Below are positions 8,971 through 16,722 of a DNA stretch of 64,000 bases, in pieces; the stretch's first letter is position 1, and each line of letters starts with the position of its first letter. This stretch comes from Streptomyces sp. NBC_00440 (GTDB lineage: Bacteria; Actinomycetota; Actinomycetes; Streptomycetales; Streptomycetaceae): the NCBI RefSeq assembly GCF_036014215.1, contig NZ_CP107921.1, positions 3,902,001 through 3,966,000 of the forward strand. The letters are read 5' to 3'. Made by a program: the position numbers and the translations under genes. A model generated the notes under the pieces. The model saw nothing but the letters and a program-made list of their open reading frames with translations. It was not told where the DNA came from and did not search any database.

Positions 8971-9984
8971 GTGGCAAGCTCCGTAGACGCCTTATCCGCT
9001 GTACCGGCCAAGTCGTGGGTACCTCAGTTCGTCATCTGCTCGATGATCTGGGGGTCTGGGTTCGCGCTCATCAAGATCGGTGTCGAAGCCGGTATCGAAC
9101 CGGGTTGGGTCGCCTTCTGGCGGTGCTTCTTCGGAGCACTGGTGCTGTGGGGCCTGGTACTGGTGCGGCGGCTGGGGGTGCCGCGTGACCTGCGAGTGTG
9201 GGGGCACGCCCTGGTGGTGGGGACGGTGCTCAATGCCTTCCCCTTCACCCTGTTCGCCTGGGGCGAGAAGTACATCACCTCCGTCACGGCCGGGGTGTGG
9301 AACTCCACCATTCCCCTGTTCACCCTGGTCTGGGTAGTGGTCATGCTGCCGGACGAGAAACCGACCCTGCGGCGGCTGCTCGGCATCGCCACCGGCCTGG
9401 TCGGCGCCCTGGTGGTGCTCGGCGTGTGGTCGGGCGGGCAGTCCTCGCTGATGAAGGGGAGTGTGATCTGCCTGGTCGCCACCGCCTCGTACGGGCTGGG
9501 CTACACCTACACCCGCCGGTTCCTGTCCGGCGGAGACATCCCCGCGATCACCCTGACCGCCATCCAGGTCAGCTGGGCGGCCCTCGAACTCGCTGTGTGC
9601 GCACCGATGTTGAGCGGCACACCACACTGGGCCGGGACGGGGCCGATGGCCGGCATGGTGGTGCTCGGCGCCGTGGGCACCGGGCTCGCGTACATGTGGA
9701 ACCTGTCGGTGATCCGCGCAGTCGGCTCGACGGTCGCCTCCACGGTTGCGTATCTGACCCCGCTGTGGGCGGCGATCGTCGGGGTGTTCTTCCTGAACGA
9801 GTCGCTGGGCTGGAACACCGTGGTGGGCGCGGTGCTGATCGTCAGTGGCGTACTGCTGACCCGCACCGCGCCGTCACGTCCGGTGGCCGGGGCCGGAGAC
9901 GGGACCGCAGACGAAGCCGAAGCCGTACCCCGGCCACCCGAGGAGGAGAAGGAAGAGGAGACCGGCCAACCGGCGCGATCCTGA
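8971..9984 (+). CDS. EamA/DMT-family transporter
   Basis: 337 residues, starting at GTG 8971 behind GAAAGGACCC. Ten hydrophobic segments form the two EamA repeats: FVICSMIWGSGFALIK opens the first and ICLVATASYGLGYTY opens the second. The charged C-terminal tail (EEEKEEE) is cytoplasmic in the usual topology. Members export amino acids and small metabolites. Its position inside the cluster suggests that it exports the product or gives self-protection. It converges with the aminotransferase gene, the stop codons being 17 bases apart. Confidence 0.9.
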   Translation: MASSVDALSAVPAKSWVPQFVICSMIWGSGFALIKIGVEAGIEPGWVAFWRCFFGALVLWGLVLVRRLGVPRDLRVWGHALVVGTVLNAFPFTLFAWGEKYITSVTAGVWNSTIPLFTLVWVVVMLPDEKPTLRRLLGIATGLVGALVVLGVWSGGQSSLMKGSVICLVATASYGLGYTYTRRFLSGGDIPAITLTAIQVSWAALELAVCAPMLSGTPHWAGTGPMAGMVVLGAVGTGLAYMWNLSVIRAVGSTVASTVAYLTPLWAAIVGVFFLNESLGWNTVVGAVLIVSGVLLTRTAPSRPVAGAGDGTADEAEAVPRPPEEEKEEETGQPARS

Positions 9985-10001
9985 GGGAGGCCGGTACGCC
10001 C

Positions 10002-11120
10002 TCAACCGCCGGACGGCCCGTCCCCGCCGGACGGCCCGTCCGGCAGCAGTACGGTGTCCAGCCGCCGCAGGCCCTCGGTCACCGTGTCGATCTCGCGGGC
10101 GAAGCCGAGCCGGAAGCCTTCGTCTGAGCCCATGGTCTCCCCGGGGGTCAGCAACAGACCGGCCTCCAGCGCCCGGCGGCACAGCGCCAAGGAGGTCTCG
10201 CCGGTACGCAGTTGTATCCAGGCGAAGGGCGTGCCCTGTGGCGGCGCCAGCCGGACGGCATCCGGGTGGCGGGCCGCCCACTCCTCGACGAGCCGCAGGC
10301 CCGGGGCGCACAGCCGGTGGTACTCCCGCGCGTAGTCCTCGTGCCGGTCCAGCGCCGAGCAGGCCAGGGCCTCGCACAGCACGGAGTTGGCGATCGAGGT
10401 GAGGAACTTGCGCTCCGCGCAGGCTTCCGCCACCTGCGGCGCGCCGTACACCCAGCCTGTGCGCAGACCCGGCAGGCCGTAGGTCTTGGACAGACCGGAG
10501 ACCGAGATCACCCGGTCCTGGCCCACGGCCGGGGAGCGCGACAGATCGATCGCGTACTCCTCGTCGACCAGCAGATAGGCGTCCCGCTCAGCCACCAGCG
10601 CCACCAGCGCCCGAAGTTCCTCCTCCTCGACCCGGCGGCCTGTGGGGTTGCAGGGCGAGTTCAGCGCGATCAGCCGCAGGTTCTCACCGGCCGCCGCGGT
10701 CACGGCGGCGGCGTCCACGGACAGATCCGGTCCGTACGGCAGGACCGTCACGCTCGCGCCGAGCCGGGGCGGCAGGTCCAGCAGCGGCTGCCATCCGGGG
10801 TTGAACGCGATCACCTGGTCGCCGGGCCGCAGCAGCACGTCGAACAACAGGAACAGCGCCTCCTGCGCGCCGTGCGTGACGGTGACCGACTCCGGCCGGC
10901 CGCCGTACAGTCCGGCGATCCGGTCGCGCAGTTCCGTGGTGCCCCGGTCGGTCCCGTAGCCGAGCTCAAGGTCCGCGGGGACGCTCAGGTCGGACAGTCT
11001 GCGGCTCGGTACGTAGCTGTTGCCGAGGTCGATGTCGTAGCGCCCGGCGGAGTCGACGAACGTCCAACGGGCGATGGAGTAGAACGGCTTCGCGGCGATG
11101 CCGGCGTCGAGGGGCGTCAT
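10002..11120 (-). CDS. PLP-dependent aminotransferase, class I/II fold
   Basis: 372 residues. Fold-type I landmarks are a THGAQEALFLLFD segment, NSPCNPTGRR (substrate/PLP region), Asp in LLVDEEYA, the lysine motif SGLSKTYGLPGLRTGW and a C-terminal Arg in GFRLGF. The lysine region resembles capreomycidine synthase-type enzymes such as VioD, so the reaction could be more than transamination, for example beta/gamma elimination or cyclisation. The ATG overlaps the stop of the DapF-like gene in an ATGA, indicating translational coupling. The extreme C-terminus repeats DGPSGG, encoded by a short duplication. The substrate cannot be read from the sequence. Confidence 0.85.
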   Translation of the reverse strand: MTPLDAGIAAKPFYSIARWTFVDSAGRYDIDLGNSYVPSRRLSDLSVPADLELGYGTDRGTTELRDRIAGLYGGRPESVTVTHGAQEALFLLFDVLLRPGDQVIAFNPGWQPLLDLPPRLGASVTVLPYGPDLSVDAAAVTAAAGENLRLIALNSPCNPTGRRVEEEELRALVALVAERDAYLLVDEEYAIDLSRSPAVGQDRVISVSGLSKTYGLPGLRTGWVYGAPQVAEACAERKFLTSIANSVLCEALACSALDRHEDYAREYHRLCAPGLRLVEEWAARHPDAVRLAPPQGTPFAWIQLRTGETSLALCRRALEAGLLLTPGETMGSDEGFRLGFAREIDTVTEGLRRLDTVLLPDGPSGGDGPSGG

Positions 11121-12097
11121 GCGGCAGTCCCCTGCCCGGCCGGGGCACCGGCGGTCGGCCTGCTGGTGTCCGTTTCCGGTGCGGGCGGGCCTGTTACCGG
11201 CGTGTCCGGTGCGGCCGTGTCCAGTGCGGCGGGCAGTCCGAGACGGGCGCGGAGTCGCGGTGCCAGGAATCCGGCCGCGACCTGCTCCGAAGCGCCGGAC
11301 AGGGTGACCGCGCCCTGCGCGTCGATGGCCGTCTCGAAGGCACCGCCGGGCATCCGCACCCGTACCGCGTGGTCCACCAGGCCCAGGGCATGAGCGGCGC
11401 TGGCCGCGGCGCAGGCGCTGCTGCCGGAGGCCAGGGCGTAGCCCGCGCCGCGCTCCCAGATCTCGATCTCCACCGTCTCGCGGTCGAGCACGCGCATGAA
11501 CTGCACGTTGGTCCGCTCGGGGAAGGCCGGATGGCCCGCGATCAGCGGCCCCACCTCATGTGCCAGCGCGGCGGACACCTCGGGGAGCGGGACGACGGTG
11601 TGCGGGTTGCCGTTGTTCAGACAGGTCACCTGGAGCTGTCGCCCTGCCACGTCCAGCGGCCGGGCCACGACGGGGCCGGGCAGGTCCTGCGCCGGAATGT
11701 CCGCCGCCTCGAAGGTGGGGCGGCCCATCTCCACCCGGGCGATGCCCTCGTCGAGGTCCTCGATCCGCACCGCGGTGTCGCCCGCGAGCGTACGGATGAC
11801 GACGTCCCGCGCTCCCTGGTGGTACTGGTAAAGGTGGAGGGCGAATATCCGCAGTCCGTTGGCGCTCCTGCCACAGACGCTGCCGTCGGAGTTGAAGGCG
11901 CGCAGGACGACCGGCTCGCCGTCTCTCACCGCGCCGACCGGTCCCAGCAGGACCCCGTCAGCACCGATGCCGAAGTGCCGGTCGCACAGCAGGCGGGCGG
12001 CCTGCGCGGTGGACGGCAGCCCCAGCAGGTCGATCCGCTGCGGATCGATGACCAAGTAGTCGTTGCCCAGTGCCTGGTACTTCACGAAGTCGTACAT
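11117..12097 (-). CDS. Diaminopimelate-epimerase-like protein lacking both catalytic cysteines
   Basis: 326 residues with the two-lobed DapF architecture: YQALGNDYLVID, FNSDGS, NNGNPHTVV and WERGAGYALASGSSACA. In true DapF, Cys sits in NADGSxxxxCGNG and in GAGETxACGxGAC. Here both aligned positions are Ser, the second within ASGSS, and the Glu after GAG is Tyr. A nearby Cys (DGSVCG) is two residues away. The enzyme is therefore unlikely to make meso-diaminopimelate. I infer a specialised racemase, isomerase or lyase in the cluster. A Pro/Thr-rich tail of about 35 residues is extra. It shares an operon with the aminotransferase (overlapping ATGA) and follows the Fe/2OG gene. Confidence 0.82.
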   Translation of the reverse strand: MYDFVKYQALGNDYLVIDPQRIDLLGLPSTAQAARLLCDRHFGIGADGVLLGPVGAVRDGEPVVLRAFNSDGSVCGRSANGLRIFALHLYQYHQGARDVVIRTLAGDTAVRIEDLDEGIARVEMGRPTFEAADIPAQDLPGPVVARPLDVAGRQLQVTCLNNGNPHTVVPLPEVSAALAHEVGPLIAGHPAFPERTNVQFMRVLDRETVEIEIWERGAGYALASGSSACAAASAAHALGLVDHAVRVRMPGGAFETAIDAQGAVTLSGASEQVAAGFLAPRLRARLGLPAALDTAAPDTPVTGPPAPETDTSRPTAGAPAGQGTAA

Positions 12098-12223
12098 GTG
12101 CCACCTGCTTCCGGGAGTCGTGACGGTGCCCGACCGGTCGCCCGGCCGCTCGGGGGTCGTACACCGACGAGAGATGCTCGTACGGTGTGCGGCCCCCGGC
12201 GGTCCGGACCCAGAACCGCGCCC

Positions 12224-12928
12224 CTACATCCCCGACGGCTCCGGCACGTCGTCCAGGGCCGCCTCGTCGTGCTGGTCGCCGTACCACTTCTCGCTCCAGC
12301 GGGAGAAGGCGACGATGAGGATGTCGCGGTGCCCGGGACCGCCGTCGGCGGAGAGCACGTCCGTGACGTCGTGTGCGAGCGCCCGGTCGTCGAGCAGCAC
12401 AGCCTGACCGGCATCCAGGGTGCCGGCCCAGAACGGCTCCTCCGCGCCGGGCTCCCACAGCCGGGTCAGACCGCCCCCGACGTTGTTGCGCCGCAGGACG
12501 GCGATCATGACGAATTCGTGCCCGTCGTGGTGCACGCCCTCCGGCGTCAGCGGGCCGGGCTTCTCACCGGTGGCCCGGGTGCGGTTCTGATGGACGTTGA
12601 TCTGCCATTCGTCCTTGGTGTCAAGGGGGAACCCCTCGGCCCCGGCCCGGATGAGCGGCGTGAAATCCACCTCGATCGGCAGATATCCCCGGCGGATACC
12701 ACCGGCGACGTTATTGAACTTCTTGAACGTGGTGTAGTCCCGGTGCGGCAGGAGTTCAAAACCCCAACCGGCACTCTCCGTGAAGCTCATGCGGTACTGC
12801 GAGAACCGTTTGTACCGGGTGCCGTTGCCCATGTACTCGTCTACCGGGCAGTTGTCATAGCTGGCCAGCACATTCGGCTGGACCGCCGGGATGTCGATGA
12901 TCGAGAAACGCTGGTCGGTCAGGGGCAT
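12224..12928 (-). CDS. Fe(II)/2-oxoglutarate dioxygenase of the amino-acid hydroxylase (IDO-like) type
   Basis: 234 residues. Near the middle VHHDGHEFVMIAVL supplies the HxD of the iron triad. ALAHDVTDV supplies the distal His, and GHRDILIVAF an Arg that should bind 2-oxoglutarate. The layout fits the 2OG-Fe dioxygenase family that includes bacterial isoleucine and leucine hydroxylases acting on free amino acids. ATG 12928 is preceded by GAAAGGCGAG. It is the second gene of the minus-strand operon, after the diiron oxidase. I infer hydroxylation of a free amino acid; the substrate is unknown. Confidence 0.82.
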   Translation of the reverse strand: MPLTDQRFSIIDIPAVQPNVLASYDNCPVDEYMGNGTRYKRFSQYRMSFTESAGWGFELLPHRDYTTFKKFNNVAGGIRRGYLPIEVDFTPLIRAGAEGFPLDTKDEWQINVHQNRTRATGEKPGPLTPEGVHHDGHEFVMIAVLRRNNVGGGLTRLWEPGAEEPFWAGTLDAGQAVLLDDRALAHDVTDVLSADGGPGHRDILIVAFSRWSEKWYGDQHDEAALDDVPEPSGM

Positions 12929-13031
12929 ATGACTCGCCTTTCATTCCGTGAGGCTTGTTCCACGAGGTGCTTCCGGCCGGGTACGGGTCCGTGTGCAGGC
13001 CCGGGTCCGTCGGACGGGGCTCCGCGCCACG

Positions 13032-14102
13032 TCATCCGGTGACGAGCGCGGTGGTCTCCGCGGCGACGCGGTCCTCCGCCTTCTCACCGGCCACCCGTCC
13101 GGGCACCTCGGCCAGCCGTTCGTCCAGATAGCGCGCCGAGGAGTTGAGCCGCCACAACGCCCCGCGGGCGATTCCCAGTCGCATGTACTCCGACGGCGCG
13201 GCCGGTTTCACGATGTTGTGGAACCAGCCCGCGGCGTGCTGGGAGTCGATGGTGATGTGCAGACGGTGGTAGACGATCCCCACGTCCGGCAGGCCGAGTC
13301 GTTCCCACGCGCTCACCACCTGCACGAAGCGGTCCGGCACCAGCCATTCCGTCATGCCCAGGAAACCGACGGCCTCCGGATACCGGTGCCGGTACCGGCT
13401 GAGGAGCACTGCGAGATTTCCGCTCAGGAGTGCGGTGGCGGTCAGCGTCTCCTCCAGCTCCGTCTCGGACACCTCGAACACGTCGAATATCTGGTTGAAG
13501 AGAGTGGTGTGGACCTCTTCGGGCTTTCCATTCCCCATCTCGTCCCAGAAGTTGGACGCGATCTCCATCTTCGCGGCACCGCTGGTGCCCACCTGCATCA
13601 GAGCCAGCAGGTCGTCGAACCGACCGTCGACCACGGACTCCTGGATCATGTACGTGCGCACGTCCGCCGCGGTGGCGTGGTTGCGGATGAAGTCCGTGTA
13701 GTACGGGTGCTTGAAAACGCGGTGCTGCCTGGCCTGTCCCTTGAGCCAGGAAAGGAACTCACCGGGGTCGGAGGGCAGCCCCTCCAGGAGCGCGGCGTCC
13801 AGCTGCCGGTCCTCGCCGAGCAGCGTCGCCTGCTCCAGCAGCCGGGTCACCTCATGGACCGCGAGCGAGCCCTCTGCTGTCTCCGCATCCGGGATACGCG
13901 TGATCAGGTGGTAGATACGGGACAACAGGAGCTGTTGGTGATAAAAGCTCTCCGGATCTCCGGACAAGGCATTTTCGTTCAGCTCGGCAACTGCCGTCCT
14001 TATCCTGTCACGTTCCGATCCTGTGAATTGTCGATCCACCTCGTCGGCGGGCCTTGACAACCAGTCGGAGATCTCCTTGACCAGCATGGATGAGTCGTAC
14101 AC
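13032..14102 (-). CDS. Heme-oxygenase-like diiron oxidase
   Basis: 356 residues from GTG 14102, chosen because AAGGAG lies five to six bases upstream. An N-terminal helical region of about 120 residues precedes the oxidase domain. The iron ligands can be lined up with the SznF/BesC class: Glu in IQESV, Glu in FWDEMG ten residues before the His of EEVHTTL, and HITIDSQH giving H-x3-D-x2-H. Members perform N-oxygenation, C-C cleavage, olefin formation or small-ring formation on amino acids. It is first in the operon and is read divergently from the SARP gene, a likely activator. It probably catalyses the key step of the pathway. Confidence 0.85.
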   Translation of the reverse strand: MYDSSMLVKEISDWLSRPADEVDRQFTGSERDRIRTAVAELNENALSGDPESFYHQQLLLSRIYHLITRIPDAETAEGSLAVHEVTRLLEQATLLGEDRQLDAALLEGLPSDPGEFLSWLKGQARQHRVFKHPYYTDFIRNHATAADVRTYMIQESVVDGRFDDLLALMQVGTSGAAKMEIASNFWDEMGNGKPEEVHTTLFNQIFDVFEVSETELEETLTATALLSGNLAVLLSRYRHRYPEAVGFLGMTEWLVPDRFVQVVSAWERLGLPDVGIVYHRLHITIDSQHAAGWFHNIVKPAAPSEYMRLGIARGALWRLNSSARYLDERLAEVPGRVAGEKAEDRVAAETTALVTG

Positions 14103-14360
14103 GCCCACTCCTTCGTTTTCCTGCGTGAGGTTCCTGAGGGCACTTGCGGCAATTCTCGGCCACTCGGCCGTTGCCGTTACAGAATGACCGAGAAACAACT
14201 TGCATCGAACGCGGACCTCGTCCGTCTAAAGAATCTCAGGCAACTGTGGCGTCTCAGTGGCTGGACGGTGGCGCCGGCGCCTGGCAGCATGAATTTGCCG
14301 GCCTCCTATGCGCCAATAAAATGCCCGCTCCGCGCCGCACAGCGGCACAGGGGCCCGTAG
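14103..14360. promoter_or_regulatory. Divergent control region between diiron oxidase and SARP genes
   Basis: 258 bases that must contain promoters for the operon (leftward) and for the regulator (rightward). Repeats such as CGGCAATT, TCGGCC and CGGCCGTTGCCG lie near 14150-14175, but I could not establish the heptameric direct repeats with 11-bp periodicity expected for a SARP box. AGGGG at about 14350 serves the SARP ATG. Confidence 0.4.
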
Positions 14361-16166
14361 ATGGGACGCGAGATGGTGACGCAAAGCAACCTAAGCTTCC
14401 AATTACTTGGGCCATTGCGTGTGCTGCGCGGGGAGCGAGAAGTGCCCGTACCGGCGGCGAAGTTAAGAATCTTACTGGCGTCGATGCTGCTGCGTGCCAA
14501 TCAAACGGTTTCCATGGATGAATTGGCCGCATATCTATGGGGTGAAAATCCACCCGAAGGCGCCCATACGACGCTGCGCTCCTATGTCATGAGATTGCGC
14601 CGGATACTGAGCCCATCCTCCGACGAGCGGCTGGAGCCGATCCGTACCCTTCCGGGCGGCTATCTCATGACCGCGGACGACTCCCAGCTGGACCTGCTGC
14701 GTTTCCGCAGCACGCTGACAATGGCCCAGCGCATGGCTGCCGACCGGGACCACCGAAGGGAAAGCGCACTGCTGCGCGAGGCGCTGGGCCTGTGGCGCGG
14801 GCCCGCACTGTCGAATGTGCCCTCGGACGTCCTGCACCGCGATTTCGTCCCGGGGCTCACCGAACGCCGCTACTGCGCGCTGGAGCAGCGCATCGACCTC
14901 GATCTGGAACGCGGGGCGCATCGCGAGGTCGTCGTCGAACTCCGCGACGAGGTGCGCACGTGCCCGTGGCGGGAGCACTTCTGGGCACAGCTGATGCTGG
15001 CGCTCTACCGGCAGGGCCGCCAGGCCGAAGCACTCGACGCGTTCCGGCAGGTCAGCGAACGGCTGCGGGGTGAGCTCGGAATCGCCGTCGGTTCGGAACT
15101 CAGGCTTCTGCACCAGCAGATCCTCACCAACGACCCGACGCTGAACCTGCCCCTCCGCTCCACCTCGACGACACTCGCGGCGAAGGCCCGTGTCGCTGTC
15201 CCCGACGAACTCCCCCCGGATACAGGAGACTTCATCGGGCGTCAGGAGGAGCTGAGCCAACTGCGCGACCTGCTGTCGCAGCGGGTGTCCCGGACGACGG
15301 TCTGCGTGGTGGACGGTCTGGCGGGCATAGGCAAGACCGCCTTCGCGGTGCACCTCGCCCATCAGCTCGCCCCCCGCTTTCCGGACGGCCAGCTCTTCGT
15401 CGACCTCCGGGGTTTCGCGCAGCCCAAGCGCCCTGTCGAACCGGCCACCGCGTTGGAACTCGTACTGCGTTCACTGAGTGTGCCGGGCTCTGAGATACCG
15501 CCGCACGAGGGCGCACGCGCGGCGCTCTTCCGCAGTCTGACGCGGGACCGGCGGATGCTGCTGGTACTGGATGACGCAGCGGACGAGGCGCAGGTCCAGC
15601 CGCTGCTGCCGACCGCGCCCGGCTGCCGGGTCATCGTCACCAGCCGCCGACGACTGGCCCGCCTGGACCAGGCGCGGCTGCTGACCCTGGACGTACTGGA
15701 CCAGGCCGAGGCCGCCCAACTGCTGACTGCCGTCGTCGGTCCGCACCGCATCGAAGCCGAGCCCGTCCAGCTGGTCGAATCGGTCGTCCATCACTGCGGA
15801 CACCTGCCTCTGGCTGTCAAACTCGCCGGTGCCTGGCTGCGGGGCCACCCGGGCCGGAGCCTGAACCAGCTGGCGGAGCGCCTCTCCTCGGGCCATTCCA
15901 TCGACGCCTACGGAGTCGCCCCGTCCCTCCAGCTCTCCTATCTGCGCCTGTCCGTCCCGCAGCGGCGCATGCTGCGCGTCCTCGGGCTGCGCCAGGTACC
16001 CGACATCGACGTTCAGACCGCCGCGACCCTCGCCGGCGTCACACCCCGCGAGGCCGAGACCTACATGGAGAGCCTCGCCGACGCCAACCTCCTCCAGGAG
16101 CCGGTCCCCGGCCGTTACTTCCTGCACAACCTGGTCCGGGCCTTCGCCGCAGGCCAGACAGCCTGA
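14361..16166 (+). CDS. SARP/AfsR-type pathway regulator with NB-ARC domain
   Basis: 601 residues. An OmpR-type winged helix (about 10-100; AKLRILLASMLLRANQ, HTTLRSYVMRLRRIL) is followed by a bacterial transcriptional activation domain (about 105-260). An NB-ARC ATPase follows, with GLAGIGKTAF as Walker A and LLVLDDAAD as Walker B. It ends after the winged-helix part of the STAND module and lacks the TPR repeats of full AfsR. Three TTA leucine codons, at 14403, 14463 and 14472, lie within the first 40 codons. In Streptomyces these need the bldA tRNA, so synthesis should be tied to development. It is divergent from the biosynthetic operon, its likely target. Confidence 0.93.
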   Translation: MGREMVTQSNLSFQLLGPLRVLRGEREVPVPAAKLRILLASMLLRANQTVSMDELAAYLWGENPPEGAHTTLRSYVMRLRRILSPSSDERLEPIRTLPGGYLMTADDSQLDLLRFRSTLTMAQRMAADRDHRRESALLREALGLWRGPALSNVPSDVLHRDFVPGLTERRYCALEQRIDLDLERGAHREVVVELRDEVRTCPWREHFWAQLMLALYRQGRQAEALDAFRQVSERLRGELGIAVGSELRLLHQQILTNDPTLNLPLRSTSTTLAAKARVAVPDELPPDTGDFIGRQEELSQLRDLLSQRVSRTTVCVVDGLAGIGKTAFAVHLAHQLAPRFPDGQLFVDLRGFAQPKRPVEPATALELVLRSLSVPGSEIPPHEGARAALFRSLTRDRRMLLVLDDAADEAQVQPLLPTAPGCRVIVTSRRRLARLDQARLLTLDVLDQAEAAQLLTAVVGPHRIEAEPVQLVESVVHHCGHLPLAVKLAGAWLRGHPGRSLNQLAERLSSGHSIDAYGVAPSLQLSYLRLSVPQRRMLRVLGLRQVPDIDVQTAATLAGVTPREAETYMESLADANLLQEPVPGRYFLHNLVRAFAAGQTA

Positions 16167-16173
16167 GGAGCCA

Positions 16174-16372
16174 GTGAGGGCGACAGGCGCCCGCCGCAAC
16201 GAGTTCCTGCTGCTGCGCCGGATCGGCACGACCGGCCGACGGCTGCGGGCGATACTGCGCGAGGAGACGCTGCCGGCGGTGGCGCTGGGCACGGGGGTGG
16301 TGTACGCGACGCTCTCGGCCAATGCCACGGGGATGACTTTCCGCCCCGTACGCCCCGCCGCTCACATACCTG
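16174..16372 (+). pseudogene. C-terminal fragment of an FtsX-type ABC permease
   Basis: The frame from 16174 reads RRNEFLLLRRIGTTGRRLRA, then ETLPAVALGTGVVYATLSANATGMT, the characteristic last part of FtsX/MacB-family permeases (after the third extracellular loop). About 40 bases later another frame reads APPLTYL, the next conserved words of the same family, so a frameshift is present. No start, no ATPase partner and no earlier part of the gene exist. It begins eight bases after the SARP stop. I infer debris of an older exporter. Confidence 0.55.
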
Positions 16373-16461
16373 ACGCTCCTGCACCGCGACCACGACTTCG
16401 AATGCATCGCCTCCGTCACCGGCCGGGCCATGCAGTGGTGCGGCCCGGTGACCGGAAATGA
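16373..16461 (+). pseudogene. C-terminal fragment of a PIN-domain (VapC-type) toxin
   Basis: The frame continuing from APPLTYL changes into LLHRDHDFECIASVTGRAMQW. This matches the end of VapC-like PIN toxins, where an LHyDxDFxxIAxVTG stretch carries an acidic residue of the active site. Only about 30 residues remain and no antitoxin is visible. The sequence seems to be joined to the permease fragment by illegitimate recombination, 125 bases before attachment repeat 3. Confidence 0.5.
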
Positions 16462-16586
16462 ACGCCCGCACGGCCTCAGTTCTGGTCTCATTCGCAGGCG
16501 TACGCCATGGTTCGGCAATCATGTAGCCGCTGGCCGCGCCGCCGGTCAGGATGCCCCCGCACACCCCCGAACCCCCGGGCGAACAT

Positions 16587-16642
16587 TTGGAAGGCGTGTT
16601 GGGGGCAACCCCTCACGAGTTCGAATCTCGTATCCTCCGCAG
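16587..16642 (+). repeat. Attachment-site repeat 3 (tRNA-Ser 3' part)
   Basis: TTGGAAGGCGTGTTGGGGGCAACCCC through TTCGAATCTCGTATCCTCCGCAG. It is identical to the tRNA-Ser(GGA) 3' half except for one A to G in the anticodon stem, so it is the best-preserved extra copy. It borders segments B and C. Confidence 0.92.
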
Positions 16643-16664
16643 TTGCCCTCAGCGGGCACGATGT

Positions 16665-16698
16665 CGAAGGGCCCCACCGTTCGCGGTGGGGCCCTTCG
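16665..16698 (-). terminator. Hairpin between attachment repeat 3 and the GH16 gene
   Basis: Perfect 15-bp stem CGAAGGGCCCCACCG with a TTCG loop. It lies 25 bases beyond the stop of the leftward GH16 gene and just after the tRNA fragment, so it can serve both strands. Confidence 0.75.
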
Positions 16699-16722
16699 GA
16701 GTACCGGGAGAGAGGCTGGGGC

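Larger units (their letters stand above)
7067..16642. mobile_element. Segment B: genomic island carrying a biosynthetic cluster
   Basis: About 9.6 kb between partial tRNA-Ser copies 2 and 3. It holds a LysR regulator, an amidotransferase-like protein, an EamA exporter, a four-gene minus-strand operon of amino-acid enzymes, a SARP regulator and two gene fragments at the right end. The flanking tRNA fragments show that it arrived or was rearranged by site-specific recombination at the tRNA. It has no integrase of its own, so it cannot move alone. Confidence 0.7.

Noticed and set aside
16587..16642. Partial tRNA considered as a functional tRNA
   Set aside because: The sequence matches only from the anticodon region to the 3' end; upstream DNA has no D-arm or acceptor strand.
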